A stretch of DNA of 64,000 nucleotides from Petrocella sp. FN5 (GCF_029210395.1 NZ_JARGDP010000004.1:1-64000), one strand, 5' to 3'; shown: positions 1 to 10,138, counted from the stretch's first letter. The notes: generated by a model from the sequence alone, not told the origin. Program-made: numbers and translations.

Positions 1-108
1 TCTCAAATAAAAACCATTTAAGTTTTACGATAACCATCTTTGAATTCATACCTAAAAGTGTTACAATTAAAAAAACACATACTATGTCAAGGATTAGGAG
101 GCAGCAAG

Positions 109-555
109 ATGAGTTCAAAAACATTTATCATTCTAAAACCGGATGCTCTTGAGAGAGGTCTCGTCGATCAAATTACCGGTCGCTTTTTGAAAGCCGGCTT
201 TCAAATCGAGCACATTCATTATCGTGTTGTCGATTACAGATTAATTAAAGAACATTATAAAGAAGTCATCTTAAGAGAAGGTGAAGGATTTAAGGATTGG
301 TTAAAGACTGCCTTTGTTGGCAAACCAACTATACCTATGATTTTAGGCCATGATTCTGATGATGGCATCACCATTGCAAGAGAACTTATTGGTCATTATC
401 GTCCTGATCGTGCTAAACCCGGTACAATAAGACACGATTATGGTATCCCAGTGTTAGACCCTTCTCTACCCAGTATGAATTTGGTTCATGCCAGTGATAG
501 TCAAGATGCCTATAATAAAGAAAAAAACTTATGGTTTAAAGCCACTTTATATTAA
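109..555 (+). CDS. ndk: Nucleoside diphosphate kinase
   Basis: Transfers the gamma phosphate of ATP to nucleoside diphosphates through a phosphohistidine. The 148-residue product has the usual family length. It opens with a beta strand ending in KPDALERG, which carries the family lysine, and it contains the active-site signature NLVHASDS, in which the histidine is the phospho-acceptor. I chose the ATG at 109 because GGAGG lies 7-8 bases upstream; an in-frame ATG at 40 would add 23 residues with no family counterpart and no ribosome binding site. It is probably monocistronic: the next gene has its own promoter at 590-618. No terminator is obvious behind it. Confidence 0.93.
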   Translation: MSSKTFIILKPDALERGLVDQITGRFLKAGFQIEHIHYRVVDYRLIKEHYKEVILREGEGFKDWLKTAFVGKPTIPMILGHDSDDGITIARELIGHYRPDRAKPGTIRHDYGIPVLDPSLPSMNLVHASDSQDAYNKEKNLWFKATLY

Positions 556-589
556 TGAATACTTCATGGTAAATAAATAGCAATATAAC

Positions 590-618
590 TTGACAAGATA
601 TTCTGCTTGTAATATTAT
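590..618 (+). promoter_or_regulatory. Sigma-A promoter for the CoA-disulfide reductase gene
   Basis: A perfect -35 box TTGACA (590-595) is followed after 17 bases by TATTAT (613-618). The predicted transcription start near 625 leaves about 70 bases of leader before the ATG at 694. Seen in sequence; activity is inferred. Confidence 0.75.
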
Positions 619-693
619 ATTATTATAATATATGATTTAAATGATTTATGCTTATTAGTTAAACATTTGTCAATCAAAGAAAAGAGGTCACTT

Positions 694-3180
694 ATGAATA
701 AAAAAGTTCTAATTGTTGGCGGTGTTGCAGGCGGTGCAACAACTGCTGCGCGTCTTAGACGCTTGGATGAAAATGTACAAATTATCATTTTTGAAAGAGG
801 CGCCTATATCTCCTATGCCAATTGTGGTTTACCCTACTATATCGGCGGTACCATTAAAGATAGAGATGATCTCATGGTTCAAACCCCTGAGGCTATGCAA
901 ACACGGTTTAAAATTGACATCCGAACAGAAAACGAAGTCATCGCTATTGATCCCGTAAGAAAAACCGTGACCGTTTTGGATATCAAAACGTCAACAAAGT
1001 ATGAAGAATCTTATGATGAGCTCGTTCTTTCCACCGGTTCCACCCCTATTAAGCCGCCTATTCCCGGCATTAAGAGCAACAATATCTTTTCATTGTGGAA
1101 CATACCAGACACCGATAGAATCAAATCTTATGTAACTGAACATGATATTAAGAAAGCAACGGTCATAGGCGGTGGCTTCATCGGTATAGAAATGGTTGAA
1201 AACCTTCATGATCTAGGTATTGAAGTTACACTTGTCGAAATGGCTGACCAAGTTATGGCGCCACTGGACTTTGAGCTGGCTCAATTGGTTCATAGCCATT
1301 TATCTTCTATGGGTGTTCATCTATACTTAAAAAATGGTGTTAAAGACTTCCATTATGATAAAGGCATCACAACTATTTCCTTACAAGATGGTACCCAGAT
1401 AGAAGCCGACATGGTCATTCTAAGTATTGGCATCTCACCAAATAGTGAACTTGCCAAAGCCGCTGGTTTAGAAGTCAATTCAAGAGGTGGTATTGTTGTC
1501 GATCAACATCTTCGTACTTCTCAGCCATCAATATATGCTTTAGGTGACGTTATTGAAGTGGATGATTATGTTACCCATGGCAAGACCATGATTCCTTTGG
1601 CCGGACCTGCTAATAAACAAGGTCGTATTGTTGCGGATAACATATGTGGTCGTGACGCCATTTATGAAGGTAGTCAAGGTACCAGTGTGGCTAAAATATT
1701 CGACTTAACTGTAGCGACAACAGGCATTAATGAAAAGTCACTCATAGGTGCCGGCAAAAAATACGGACATGATTATTTGATGACCATCATACAACCTAAG
1801 TCACATGCCGGTTATTATCCCGGTAGTTTCCCTATGACCCTCAAGGTTATTTTTGATTTGGACGGCAAAATACTAGGTGCACAAAATGTTGGGGTTGATG
1901 GTATAGAAAAACGCATCGATGTCATAGCCAGTGTTATGCGTTTTGGTGCTACCGTCTATGACTTACAAAGGCTAGAACTTGCTTATGCACCACCTTACTC
2001 ATCTGCAAAAGATCCCGTTAATATGATTGGGTATGCAGCAGAGAACATACTCAACAAAGACCAGGATGTTTTCTTGTGGAGAGATATAGATAAACTTGAC
2101 CTGAATCAAAATATCTTATTAGATGTTCGTGAAACTATTGAAGTTGACCTTGGTACCATTGATGGTGCTCTACATATTCCAATCAATGATCTTCGGGATC
2201 AAATGCATATGCTTTCAAAAGATAAAACCATCGTCGTATATTGTGCTGTTGGCTTACGTGGTTACATCGCTTCCAGAATTCTTCAACAAGCCGGTTACAA
2301 AGTTAAAAACTTAATCGGTGGTTATAATCTATACAAGTATTTTGGTAAAGACTACACCAATCCTAACTGTATCATTGACTTTAAAGATCAACCCTTAAAT
2401 GATGATGGTGCACCTGAAAAAAATATCAATACAACCGTGACCAGCTCAAAATTAAGTGACGCAATACCATTGGATGCATGTGGTCTTCAGTGCCCCGGTC
2501 CTATCATGAAACTGAATCAATCAATCACCGAACTCACCGATGGGGATATACTTAAGGTTACCGCTACCGATCCGGGATTTATCGTTGATGTAAAGGCTTG
2601 GTGCAAAAAAACAGGTAACACTTTTATAAAATCCGATAAAGAAGATAAAATCTATGTCGCATATGTGGCAAAGGGTGGCACAAAATCAAATAAATCAGGG
2701 TCATCTGGTGGAAACGGCAGTACTATGGTTATCTTCAGTGGCGATCTTGATAAAGCCTTAGCCTCTATGATCATCGCCAATGGTGCCGCAGCAATGGGTA
2801 AAGATGTTACATTGTTCTTCACCTTCTGGGGCTTAAATATTCTCAGAAAACACGACAAGGTTCCGGTCAAAAAATCACTTATTGATAATATGTTTGGCAA
2901 AATGATGCCAAGGGGTACGCATAAATTAAAGCTAAGTAAAATGAACATGGGTGGACTTGGGACTTCTCTTATGCACCATGTTATGTCCTCAAAAAATGTA
3001 AATACAATGGATGAACTAATCGCTTCTGCAATGTCTTCCGGCGTTAAGTTTGTGGCTTGTACTATGTCCATGGACATCATGGGCATCAAAGCAGAAGAAT
3101 TAATTGATGGTGTTGAGTATGGTGGTGTTGCCGCTTACCTTGGAGCTACAGAAGAATCCAACCACAATTTGTTTATTTAG
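694..3180 (+). CDS. Four-domain CoA-disulfide reductase fusion (reductase, rhodanese, TusA, DsrE)
   Basis: Predicted to reduce CoA disulfide/persulfide or polysulfide with NAD(P)H and pass sulfane sulfur between fused carriers. The 828-residue protein has, in order: an FAD/NAD(P) disulfide reductase (about 1-445) with the dinucleotide fold VGGVAGG and the single redox cysteine Cys44 in SYANCGLPYY, the CoADR signature; a rhodanese domain (about 455-550) with active Cys517 in VYCAVGLRG; a TusA-like domain (about 590-665) with Cys600 in GLQCPGP; and a DsrE/DsrF-type domain (about 680-828). Start ATG 694 has AAAGAGG upstream; a TTG at 667 is in frame but has no ribosome binding site. It stands alone with its own promoter and a terminator at 3306. 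Family membership is certain; the exact physiological substrate is not. Confidence 0.9.
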   Translation: MNKKVLIVGGVAGGATTAARLRRLDENVQIIIFERGAYISYANCGLPYYIGGTIKDRDDLMVQTPEAMQTRFKIDIRTENEVIAIDPVRKTVTVLDIKTSTKYEESYDELVLSTGSTPIKPPIPGIKSNNIFSLWNIPDTDRIKSYVTEHDIKKATVIGGGFIGIEMVENLHDLGIEVTLVEMADQVMAPLDFELAQLVHSHLSSMGVHLYLKNGVKDFHYDKGITTISLQDGTQIEADMVILSIGISPNSELAKAAGLEVNSRGGIVVDQHLRTSQPSIYALGDVIEVDDYVTHGKTMIPLAGPANKQGRIVADNICGRDAIYEGSQGTSVAKIFDLTVATTGINEKSLIGAGKKYGHDYLMTIIQPKSHAGYYPGSFPMTLKVIFDLDGKILGAQNVGVDGIEKRIDVIASVMRFGATVYDLQRLELAYAPPYSSAKDPVNMIGYAAENILNKDQDVFLWRDIDKLDLNQNILLDVRETIEVDLGTIDGALHIPINDLRDQMHMLSKDKTIVVYCAVGLRGYIASRILQQAGYKVKNLIGGYNLYKYFGKDYTNPNCIIDFKDQPLNDDGAPEKNINTTVTSSKLSDAIPLDACGLQCPGPIMKLNQSITELTDGDILKVTATDPGFIVDVKAWCKKTGNTFIKSDKEDKIYVAYVAKGGTKSNKSGSSGGNGSTMVIFSGDLDKALASMIIANGAAAMGKDVTLFFTFWGLNILRKHDKVPVKKSLIDNMFGKMMPRGTHKLKLSKMNMGGLGTSLMHHVMSSKNVNTMDELIASAMSSGVKFVACTMSMDIMGIKAEELIDGVEYGGVAAYLGATEESNHNLFI

Positions 3181-3305
3181 TAAAATATGGTTAACCTTAA
3201 GTATCTATACTATTTTCATATTTCTGACTGATCATAGAAAATTGTATTATCCTCTTCAGTCTGTTTTAATAACACAATTCCAAGTCGAAGATTATTTAGT
3301 GCTAG

Positions 3306-3340
3306 AAAAATGCTCCCATATTTAAATAGGAGCATTTTTG
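3306..3340. terminator. Bidirectional terminator between the CoADR gene and glgB
   Basis: The arms AAAAATGCTCC and GGAGCATTTTT pair around an AT-rich loop. Runs of A before and T after the stem let it end both the plus-strand reductase transcript and the convergent glgB transcript. Confidence 0.85.
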
Positions 3341-3341
3341 T

Positions 3342-5528
3342 TTATCCCTTATATTTGATTACTGACATGCCAAGTGGCGGTACTTTGATGCTTAGAGTCT
3401 GATCTCGTTCATCATATCGTTCATCAAAGCTGGTTAACATACCTGTGTTGGTAATACCACTTCCACCATACTTAAAGTCATCCGAATTGAAAATCTCTTC
3501 ATAATAACCTTTATATGGCACCCCAATCTTATGTAGTGTTCTTGGCACCGGCGTAAAGTTCACTACCGCAATGAGGGTCTCATCGATTTGATCACTTTTT
3601 CTTACTAGCGAAATTATGCTTGCGGCATAATCCATACAATTAATCCATTCAAAACCTTCGCTGGTAAAATCATCGAACCACAATGCTCTCTCCTCTAAAT
3701 ACAGACGGTTTAAGTCTTTCACATACTGTTGCATTTGCTGATGTTTTTCAAATCCTAACAAATGCCAATCTAGACTCTTGTTTTCACTCCATTCATCAAA
3801 CTGAGCAAACTCACAGCCCATAAACATCAGTTTTTTACCGGGATGCACGTACATGTATCCATAGGCAGCTCTTAGATTAGCAAATTTTTGCCAATAATCA
3901 CCGGGCATCTTATTAATCATGGAGCCTTTTCCATGAACAACTTCATCATGTGAAAGTACCAATGCAAAATTTTCAGTAAAAGCATACACCATACTAAATG
4001 TTAAATCATTATGATGGTATTGTCTATGAATTGGATCAAATGATAAGTACCGTAAGAAATCATTCATCCAACCCATGTTCCATTTTAGACCAAAACCAAG
4101 ACCTCCATAATTTGTTGGTCTTGACACGCCTGGCCATGAAGTGGATTCCTCTGCTATCATAAGCAAATCCGGATGGTCTTTATAAAGTATGGAATTGAGA
4201 TGCTTGAAAAAGTCAATTGCGTCATAATTTTCTCTACCGCCATGGGGATTAGGAATCCATTCACCATAATCCTTTCCATAATCAAGGTATAGCATGGAAG
4301 CGACGGCATCTACCCTTAATCCGTCAATATGATATTCATTAATCCAATAAAATGCATTGGCAATTAAAAAGTTATTAACTTCATTTCGGCCATAGTTGAA
4401 AATCATAGTCCCCCAGTGTGGATGCTCACCTTTTCTGGGGTCTTCATGCTCATATAAAGCCGTTCCGTCGAAATCCACTAAACCATGAGCATCTTTAGGG
4501 AAATGTGCCGGTACCCAATCTAATATGACACCAATATCATTCTGATGACATCGATCCACAAAGTACATAAAGTCCTTGGGTGTTCCAAATCTGGAGGTGG
4601 GCGCGAAATAACCCGTTACCTGATATCCCCATGAACCATCGAATGGATGCTCTGCTATCGGCATTAATTCAATATGCGTATAACCCATTTCTTTTACATA
4701 ACCAATTAAGTCTTCTGCTATATCTCTGTAATTCATATAGCCTGGCTCGCCTTCTGACTTTTTCCATGATCCAAGATGCACCTCATAAATCGCGATGGGC
4801 TGATTTAGGACATCCTTAGACATCATTCGCTCTTTGTATTCACCATCCTGCCATTCATAACCTTCTAAGTTTGTCACCACGGATGCAGTATTAGGACGAA
4901 ACTCAGCATAGTTCGCATAAGGGTCTGATTTCTCCAGTATATAATTTTCCTGTGTTTTTATTTCAAATTTATACTTCTCATTTTCCAACAAACCGGGAAT
5001 GAATATTTCATATATACCCGAATTATTTACATTTCTAAGTGGGTATACACGACCATCCCAACCACAAAAATCTCCAATAACACTTACCCTTTTAGCATTA
5101 GGTGCCCATACAGCAAAATGTACACCTGAGATGCCATTGATGGTCATAAGATGTGCGCCTAATTTTTTGTATATCTCATAATGGGTTCCATTACCAAATA
5201 AGTACATATCTAATTCTTGAATTACAGGTTCGAAAGCATAAGCATCGTAGGTTTCCCATTCATATCCTGAGCCTTCAACTATTTTTAACTTATAGTCGAT
5301 CGGTTGATCCCCTACAACCGCTGTGAATATTCCGGTATCTTTGATATTTGTCATTTTTATTTGTTGATGATGGGTTAAATCAAGAACCTCCATTTTAAAT
5401 GCGGATGGTTTATAAGCATTAATGTAATAAATACCATCTTGCTGATGCATTCCCAAAAAATGATGGGGGTCTCTATGTTCTGTTCCCAGTATTTCCGACA
5501 TTTCTATCTCATTTATATATTTCTCCAT
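3342..5528 (-). CDS. glgB: 1,4-alpha-glucan branching enzyme
   Basis: Makes alpha-1,6 branches in glycogen. About 728 residues, the length of two-module GlgB proteins: an N-terminal beta-sandwich, a CBM48 module (about 110-215; VHFAVWAPNAKRVSVIGDF), the GH13 barrel, and a C-terminal beta domain. Catalytic motifs are visible: DGLRVDAVASM (nucleophile Asp), MIAEESTSWP (acid/base Glu) and LSHDEVVHGKGSM. The ATG at 5528 follows AAAGGGTG at good spacing; an in-frame GTG at 5537 is the alternative. No other glycogen gene (glgA, glgC, glgP) is in the window, so it is an orphan here. A weak promoter TTGTCA-17-TAAACT lies near 5600-5635 on this strand. Confidence 0.95.
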   Translation of the reverse strand: MEKYINEIEMSEILGTEHRDPHHFLGMHQQDGIYYINAYKPSAFKMEVLDLTHHQQIKMTNIKDTGIFTAVVGDQPIDYKLKIVEGSGYEWETYDAYAFEPVIQELDMYLFGNGTHYEIYKKLGAHLMTINGISGVHFAVWAPNAKRVSVIGDFCGWDGRVYPLRNVNNSGIYEIFIPGLLENEKYKFEIKTQENYILEKSDPYANYAEFRPNTASVVTNLEGYEWQDGEYKERMMSKDVLNQPIAIYEVHLGSWKKSEGEPGYMNYRDIAEDLIGYVKEMGYTHIELMPIAEHPFDGSWGYQVTGYFAPTSRFGTPKDFMYFVDRCHQNDIGVILDWVPAHFPKDAHGLVDFDGTALYEHEDPRKGEHPHWGTMIFNYGRNEVNNFLIANAFYWINEYHIDGLRVDAVASMLYLDYGKDYGEWIPNPHGGRENYDAIDFFKHLNSILYKDHPDLLMIAEESTSWPGVSRPTNYGGLGFGLKWNMGWMNDFLRYLSFDPIHRQYHHNDLTFSMVYAFTENFALVLSHDEVVHGKGSMINKMPGDYWQKFANLRAAYGYMYVHPGKKLMFMGCEFAQFDEWSENKSLDWHLLGFEKHQQMQQYVKDLNRLYLEERALWFDDFTSEGFEWINCMDYAASIISLVRKSDQIDETLIAVVNFTPVPRTLHKIGVPYKGYYEEIFNSDDFKYGGSGITNTGMLTSFDERYDERDQTLSIKVPPLGMSVIKYKG

Positions 5529-5734
5529 ATTGAACACCCTTTTCCTTTATTTGTCTTTTATCAAGCGGTATCATCTTCCCTATACGAATTACAACTCTAG
5601 TAACAGTTTATCACTATACCCTAGTATTGACAAGGCATACACCATAGTTTTACATAATAATTTATGCGGTTAACCTATCTCTTACCTTTGATGCAGATTT
5701 TCTTGTTTCGATGTCACTTTTACTAAAAATACAC

Positions 5735-5763
5735 TTGCAACTTAGTCTTAGTAGTTATATGAT
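5735..5763 (+). promoter_or_regulatory. Promoter for the MFS transporter gene
   Basis: TTGCAA (5735-5740), a 17-base spacer and TATGAT (5758-5763). The predicted start near 5770 lies downstream of an in-frame ATG at 5766, which supports the ATG at 5826 as the true start of the gene. Confidence 0.6.
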
Positions 5764-5825
5764 GTATGTTGTCTGAATGCATTTTGAAAAATAGCATATC
5801 CTATAGTGCAAAGAAAGGATTGATC

Positions 5826-6998
5826 ATGCATACTCATAGAATTCAAATCAATTTCACCATTATCCAATTTTTATTGTGGTTTTCCTGGGGAACTTTTGGT
5901 CTTTTTTATATTGCTTACCTTGAAGATTTGGGATACAGTAGTAAACTTATTGCACTCACCATTATACTATCTACGATTTTTGGTGTTTTGGGCCAATATG
6001 TACTTGGATACATCAGTGATAAAACTTCAAAAATTAAGTATGTATTTTTAGGAGCCTTATTCATGTTAATTCTTTTTGTCATTGGTTTTGGGTTTGCTGC
6101 AAAGCATTTGTTCCCAATGATTATGGTGATGTCCCTCATCGGCTTTGTTTGGTTGCCCCTTGAATCCCTTCTTGACAGTTGGATTCTATCTACCAAAGGA
6201 CTGGATTCAAGCCTATATGGATTTATGCGCGCAGGGGCTTCCTTCGGATTTGCTATTATGACCTTATTCTTTGGTGGCTTTGTTATAAAATATGGCTATG
6301 ATATTATCGTTTATGCTTATGTCATTACAGCCGGTTTTCTTTGGGTTATGGCCTTTTTCACTAAGACGGACACCATCAAAGAACCGCATACAAAAGAAAA
6401 AATATATGTAAAGTCTTTACTTAAAAATAAAGCTTATATGGCCATTTTAGTCTACAGTATGTTGTTGTTTATCACCCATATGGGTGTTAACAATTTCTAT
6501 ATCTATATCTTTAAGAATATTGGCGGTAACGCCTCACATATTGGTATTTCTGCTGCATTTGCTGCTTTTACAGAAATTATTGGATTTATCTATGCTCGTA
6601 AAATTATTTCTAAGATTGCACCTCTAAAAATCTTTTTTATTGTTGGCTTTATTACTTTTTTAAGGGTGTATTTACTCACCATTGCTATCACACCCACCCA
6701 AGCCATACTGACAGCTATTTTACAAGGAATTGGATTTAGTCTGTTTTTGGCGTCCTTCAAACTCTATGTGGTTAAGATTACACCAACCCGACTTTTAGCA
6801 AGTGCTCAGACCATTGCTGCCGGTGTTACTTTTGGTCTTTCTTCTATTGTCGCTAGTCTTTTAGGTGGTTTTTTAATTGACGATTATGGAATAGAGCGCT
6901 TCTATGACATTATGAACTTAATTGCATTTATTGCTCTTGTTTACATTGGTTTGCTCTTAATGAATGATTTCAAAAAAAGAAAAAGTCTAACTCCGTAG
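5826..6998 (+). CDS. MFS transporter, 12 transmembrane segments
   Basis: A major facilitator superfamily integral membrane protein of 390 residues, of the MFS_1-like/nucleoside-symporter-like type. About twelve hydrophobic segments are split into two halves by a charged loop (TDTIKEPHTKEKIYVKS). The conserved loop 2-3 motif appears as GYISDKTSKIKY. Start ATG 5826 has AAAGAAAGGA upstream. The gene is monocistronic between glgB and argC, and nothing near it names the substrate. Confidence 0.8.
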   Translation: MHTHRIQINFTIIQFLLWFSWGTFGLFYIAYLEDLGYSSKLIALTIILSTIFGVLGQYVLGYISDKTSKIKYVFLGALFMLILFVIGFGFAAKHLFPMIMVMSLIGFVWLPLESLLDSWILSTKGLDSSLYGFMRAGASFGFAIMTLFFGGFVIKYGYDIIVYAYVITAGFLWVMAFFTKTDTIKEPHTKEKIYVKSLLKNKAYMAILVYSMLLFITHMGVNNFYIYIFKNIGGNASHIGISAAFAAFTEIIGFIYARKIISKIAPLKIFFIVGFITFLRVYLLTIAITPTQAILTAILQGIGFSLFLASFKLYVVKITPTRLLASAQTIAAGVTFGLSSIVASLLGGFLIDDYGIERFYDIMNLIAFIALVYIGLLLMNDFKKRKSLTP

Positions 6999-7036
6999 AC
7001 TCTTCCAAATAGTAAATATTTTATTAAAGTGTAAGG

Positions 7037-7990
7037 CTATATTAAATGCGTCCATTCATCAAGACCCAGCATAATGTTCATATTCTGCAGGGCAGCACCT
7101 GAGGCACCTTTGCCTAAGTTATCCAGTCTCGACATAAGGACCATGGTCCCCTTCTCCTCGTTACTAAACACAAACAAGTCACAATAGTTTGTGTCATTAG
7201 AACCGGTCACATCAAAACCACCCTCAAATAAATTATCTTTCAAATCATAAGGGTTAACCCTAACAAAATAGGCGTCTTTATAGTAGTCAGCTAAGAATTG
7301 TTGAATCTCTCTTCCTGTTTTTTTTATTTTCATTAAAGACATTTTTATTGGAATGGTTGCTACCAGACCTTTATAAAAGTTGCCTACAATTGGATTAAAT
7401 AAAGGTTCTTCACTCAAACCGGTCTGGATTTTCATTTCAGGAAGGTGTTTGTGATCTAGACCAAGTCTATAATGTCTAGGCCCTCTGAGATAGGGATTGA
7501 ATTCACTAGAATCCTCGTACTTTGATATAAGTTCTTTTCCACCCCCACTATAACCCGTCAGTGTGTGCAATGAAATGGGGTAATCGTTTCCCAAAATTCC
7601 AGCTTTGACCAAAGGATATATTGCCAATGCAAATGCTGATGCATGGCATCCGGGATTGGCTACCCTTGATGATGACATGATTCTATTCCTATGGTCCTTA
7701 GACAACTCCGGAATACCATATGCCCAATCTTTATGGATTCTATGAGCTGTACTTGCATCAATGACTTTCGTATTTGGATTATCAATCAAAGCAACGGATT
7801 CTTTAGCCGCTTGGTCCGGTAAGCAAAGAAAAACAATATCCGCTGCATTGAGGAACTTCTTTTTTTCATTCAAGTTCTTTTTTTGATGTTCATCAATTTT
7901 GAGTATCTCTATTTGATCGTAATGACTCAGTCTTTCATGAATAAGAAGACCGGTTGTACCTGTTAAACCATCTACAAATATTTTTTTCAT
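7037..7990 (-). CDS. argC: N-acetyl-gamma-glutamyl-phosphate reductase, short type 2
   Basis: Reduces N-acetylglutamyl phosphate to the semialdehyde in arginine synthesis. The 317-residue size and the motifs VDGLTGTTGL, LCLPDQAA, DASTAHRIH and TGYSGGG are those of the short (type 2) ArgC rather than the longer Bacillus type. The catalytic cysteine lies in VANPGCHASAF. ATG 7990 has GAAAGGA upstream; a TTG at 8005 is unlikely. No other arginine gene is in the window, so the gene is isolated from its pathway. Confidence 0.92.
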   Translation of the reverse strand: MKKIFVDGLTGTTGLLIHERLSHYDQIEILKIDEHQKKNLNEKKKFLNAADIVFLCLPDQAAKESVALIDNPNTKVIDASTAHRIHKDWAYGIPELSKDHRNRIMSSSRVANPGCHASAFALAIYPLVKAGILGNDYPISLHTLTGYSGGGKELISKYEDSSEFNPYLRGPRHYRLGLDHKHLPEMKIQTGLSEEPLFNPIVGNFYKGLVATIPIKMSLMKIKKTGREIQQFLADYYKDAYFVRVNPYDLKDNLFEGGFDVTGSNDTNYCDLFVFSNEEKGTMVLMSRLDNLGKGASGAALQNMNIMLGLDEWTHLI

Positions 7991-8145
7991 TATATTTCCT
8001 TTCAATCTTTTTGTATATTATACTTTATTTGTTTATAATTATACATCTTAAGTTGCCAAAGAACAACCTTATTCTATAATTTCTCATATGTTTTTGATTC
8101 GTTGGACTTACTCTGCTCATATTTCTGAACGGTCCTTGTAGAAAA

Positions 8146-8176
8146 TAAAAAAGAGACTCAAATGATGAGCCTCTAA
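8146..8176 (-). terminator. Terminator of the hflKC operon
   Basis: Read on the minus strand, AGAGGCTCA pairs with TGAGTCTCT, with one mismatch, around a short loop and runs into TTTTTTATTTT. It starts just after the hflC stop codon. Confidence 0.8.
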
Positions 8177-8181
8177 ATTAT

Positions 8182-9201
8182 TTATTGTCCGCCTGAAAAG
8201 TACTCCAGATAACTGTTGTTGCGATCTAAGTAAATAACCGTGTCCGCATCTATGACCCTTTCATAGGATCGTAACGTTCTCCAAAATTCATAGAACTCAG
8301 GATCTTTACTAAACCCACTGGCGTAGATTTCTAAGGCTTCTGAATCTGCTAAACCTTTAATGGTTTCTGTTTCCTGAATGGCACCAGCATTGATCTCGGC
8401 AACATTTCTATCTGTATCTGCCACTGTGTTCTGATAGAACTCAAGCCCTTCTGAACGAATTTGCTGTGCAATCGCCGCTCTTTCTTGTACCATCTTTTCA
8501 TATGTGGATGCTATGTTTGACGGTGGTAGTATTGTTCTATAGACATCAATATCGATAAGCATAATACCTTGGTTCGCCAAGTTCACATTCAGTTCCTGTC
8601 TTGCCGATTCAAGTATGTCATATAAAGCATCTTTATTGGCAAGGAAGTCTAAGCTATTAAGTCGGTTAATACGGTCAATGACCACCGCATAAGTGATTTC
8701 ATCTATTTTTGAATTGGCTCTTGTTACCGTACCTAGTGATGTTCTAAATATACCCGGATGGGTTATACGCCACTGAGCATACATATTTATGTCATATTTG
8801 ATCTTATCTTGGGTGTTGATGTTGGCCGTGTTAGAAAAATAAGTCAAAAGCTTACTTGTATTTTTTTCTACTGTTGTTATAAAAGGAATCTTAAATTTCA
8901 GACCTTTTTGATTGTCGATTATTACGTCTTTAAACCTGGGGTCTAAATCATTTTGTAGCTGTGCCTCTATATTGGTCTCATCTACAACTATACGTGTTAT
9001 TTCTCCAAGTTGTCTAACGGTTGCCACTTCATCTTCTCTTACAATGTAAAAGGAATTGCTTAAGAAAATAATGGCTAGAATAACAACAACACCTAAGATG
9101 CCATAACGCATATTTTTTTTCATTTCTTTTTTGGCACGTTCCATATTTTTATCAAATTCTGCTTTCGCATTAAATTGAGGTTCGTTTTGATTAGGATCCA
9201 T
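8182..9201 (-). CDS. hflC: HflC-like SPFH membrane protein
   Basis: A partner of HflK in the membrane complex that, in studied bacteria, surrounds and modulates the FtsH protease. The 339-residue protein has a soluble N-terminus of about 30 residues, one membrane helix (about 32-50, YGILGVVVILAIIFLSNSFY), a band-7/SPFH domain, and a helical tail with the HflC hallmark FSKDPEFYEFWRTLRSYER. Its ATG follows the hflK stop codon directly, with GAGGAGG inside the end of hflK, so the two are translationally coupled. No ftsH gene is in the window. Confidence 0.9.
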   Translation of the reverse strand: MDPNQNEPQFNAKAEFDKNMERAKKEMKKNMRYGILGVVVILAIIFLSNSFYIVREDEVATVRQLGEITRIVVDETNIEAQLQNDLDPRFKDVIIDNQKGLKFKIPFITTVEKNTSKLLTYFSNTANINTQDKIKYDINMYAQWRITHPGIFRTSLGTVTRANSKIDEITYAVVIDRINRLNSLDFLANKDALYDILESARQELNVNLANQGIMLIDIDVYRTILPPSNIASTYEKMVQERAAIAQQIRSEGLEFYQNTVADTDRNVAEINAGAIQETETIKGLADSEALEIYASGFSKDPEFYEFWRTLRSYERVIDADTVIYLDRNNSYLEYFSGGQ

Positions 9202-9202
9202 A

Positions 9203-10138
9203 TTATTCGCCTCCTCTCACATCTAAAGGTAAGAACTTAAGTACATTATCGTTATCTAGATCAATCACAAATTTCTGATCTACTGAAGAAAGCACTTTTT
9301 CCATGGTTTCTATATATAGTCTTGTTCTGGTGATGTCTTTTGCTACAGCATAACGCTCATAAACCTGATTAAAGTTTTCAACATCACCCCGTGCTTGAGC
9401 CACTTTTTCAGCCTTATAAGCTTCAGCACCTTGAATCATCTGATAAGCATCAGCTCTTGCTTTTGGTAACATTTCATTAGAATAACGGGTCGCCTGGCTT
9501 CGTAGTGCATCTTTTTCATTACTCGCTATATTGACATCATCATAGGCAAATTGAACATCTTTTGGCAATAGAACATCTGTCAAACGAACTTCTGTAATGG
9601 TGATACCTACATTATAACTGTTGATCTTCCGAGCTAGGTCCGGCATGATCTCCTGTGCAATACTGTCCTTGTTAATAAGCGCCTCATCCAATAGTTGGTT
9701 CTGAATGTTACTTCTTAAAACACTCTCAAAAGCCAATCTAACGGTGCCTTCTACATCATCAACCTCATAAATATAGGCTGCCGGATCTGTGATTCTGTAT
9801 TGAATAACCGCGCCAAGATCAATTAAATAAGAACCGCTGGTCAAAACAATAGCCTCATTTTCAACATTTCTATAAGTGGCTGCGTCTGTGGTCGTTGGTG
9901 CTGTTTCTGATCGGTAACCGTATTGAAGAGAGTTAATCTCATTGGTGTTGACGATATACAGATTGTCGATTAAAGGCACCTTAAAATTAAGACCCGCCTT
10001 CGTTTCAACACGATGAAGTTTACCCAGTCTCTCAACCACCGCTGCTTCTGCATTATCCAGCATATAAACACTACTTACTAGAACCATAACAACAATGACC
10101 ACTGCTATAATAGCTAGTATGATTTTACTCGATTTCAT
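9203..10138 (-). CDS. hflK: HflK-like SPFH membrane protein
   Basis: First gene of the hflKC pair. The 311-residue protein has an N-terminal membrane helix (about 5-27), then an SPFH domain (AEAAVVERLGKLHRVE through ITEVRLTDVLLPKDVQ), and an Ala/Glu-rich coiled region. It lacks the long Gly-rich N-terminal extension of proteobacterial HflK, as is common in Firmicutes. AAAGGAGG precedes the ATG. A possible promoter is at 10225-10253. HflK is assigned mainly by gene order and length; both proteins belong to the same superfamily. Confidence 0.85.
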   Translation of the reverse strand: MKSSKIILAIIAVVIVVMVLVSSVYMLDNAEAAVVERLGKLHRVETKAGLNFKVPLIDNLYIVNTNEINSLQYGYRSETAPTTTDAATYRNVENEAIVLTSGSYLIDLGAVIQYRITDPAAYIYEVDDVEGTVRLAFESVLRSNIQNQLLDEALINKDSIAQEIMPDLARKINSYNVGITITEVRLTDVLLPKDVQFAYDDVNIASNEKDALRSQATRYSNEMLPKARADAYQMIQGAEAYKAEKVAQARGDVENFNQVYERYAVAKDITRTRLYIETMEKVLSSVDQKFVIDLDNDNVLKFLPLDVRGGE

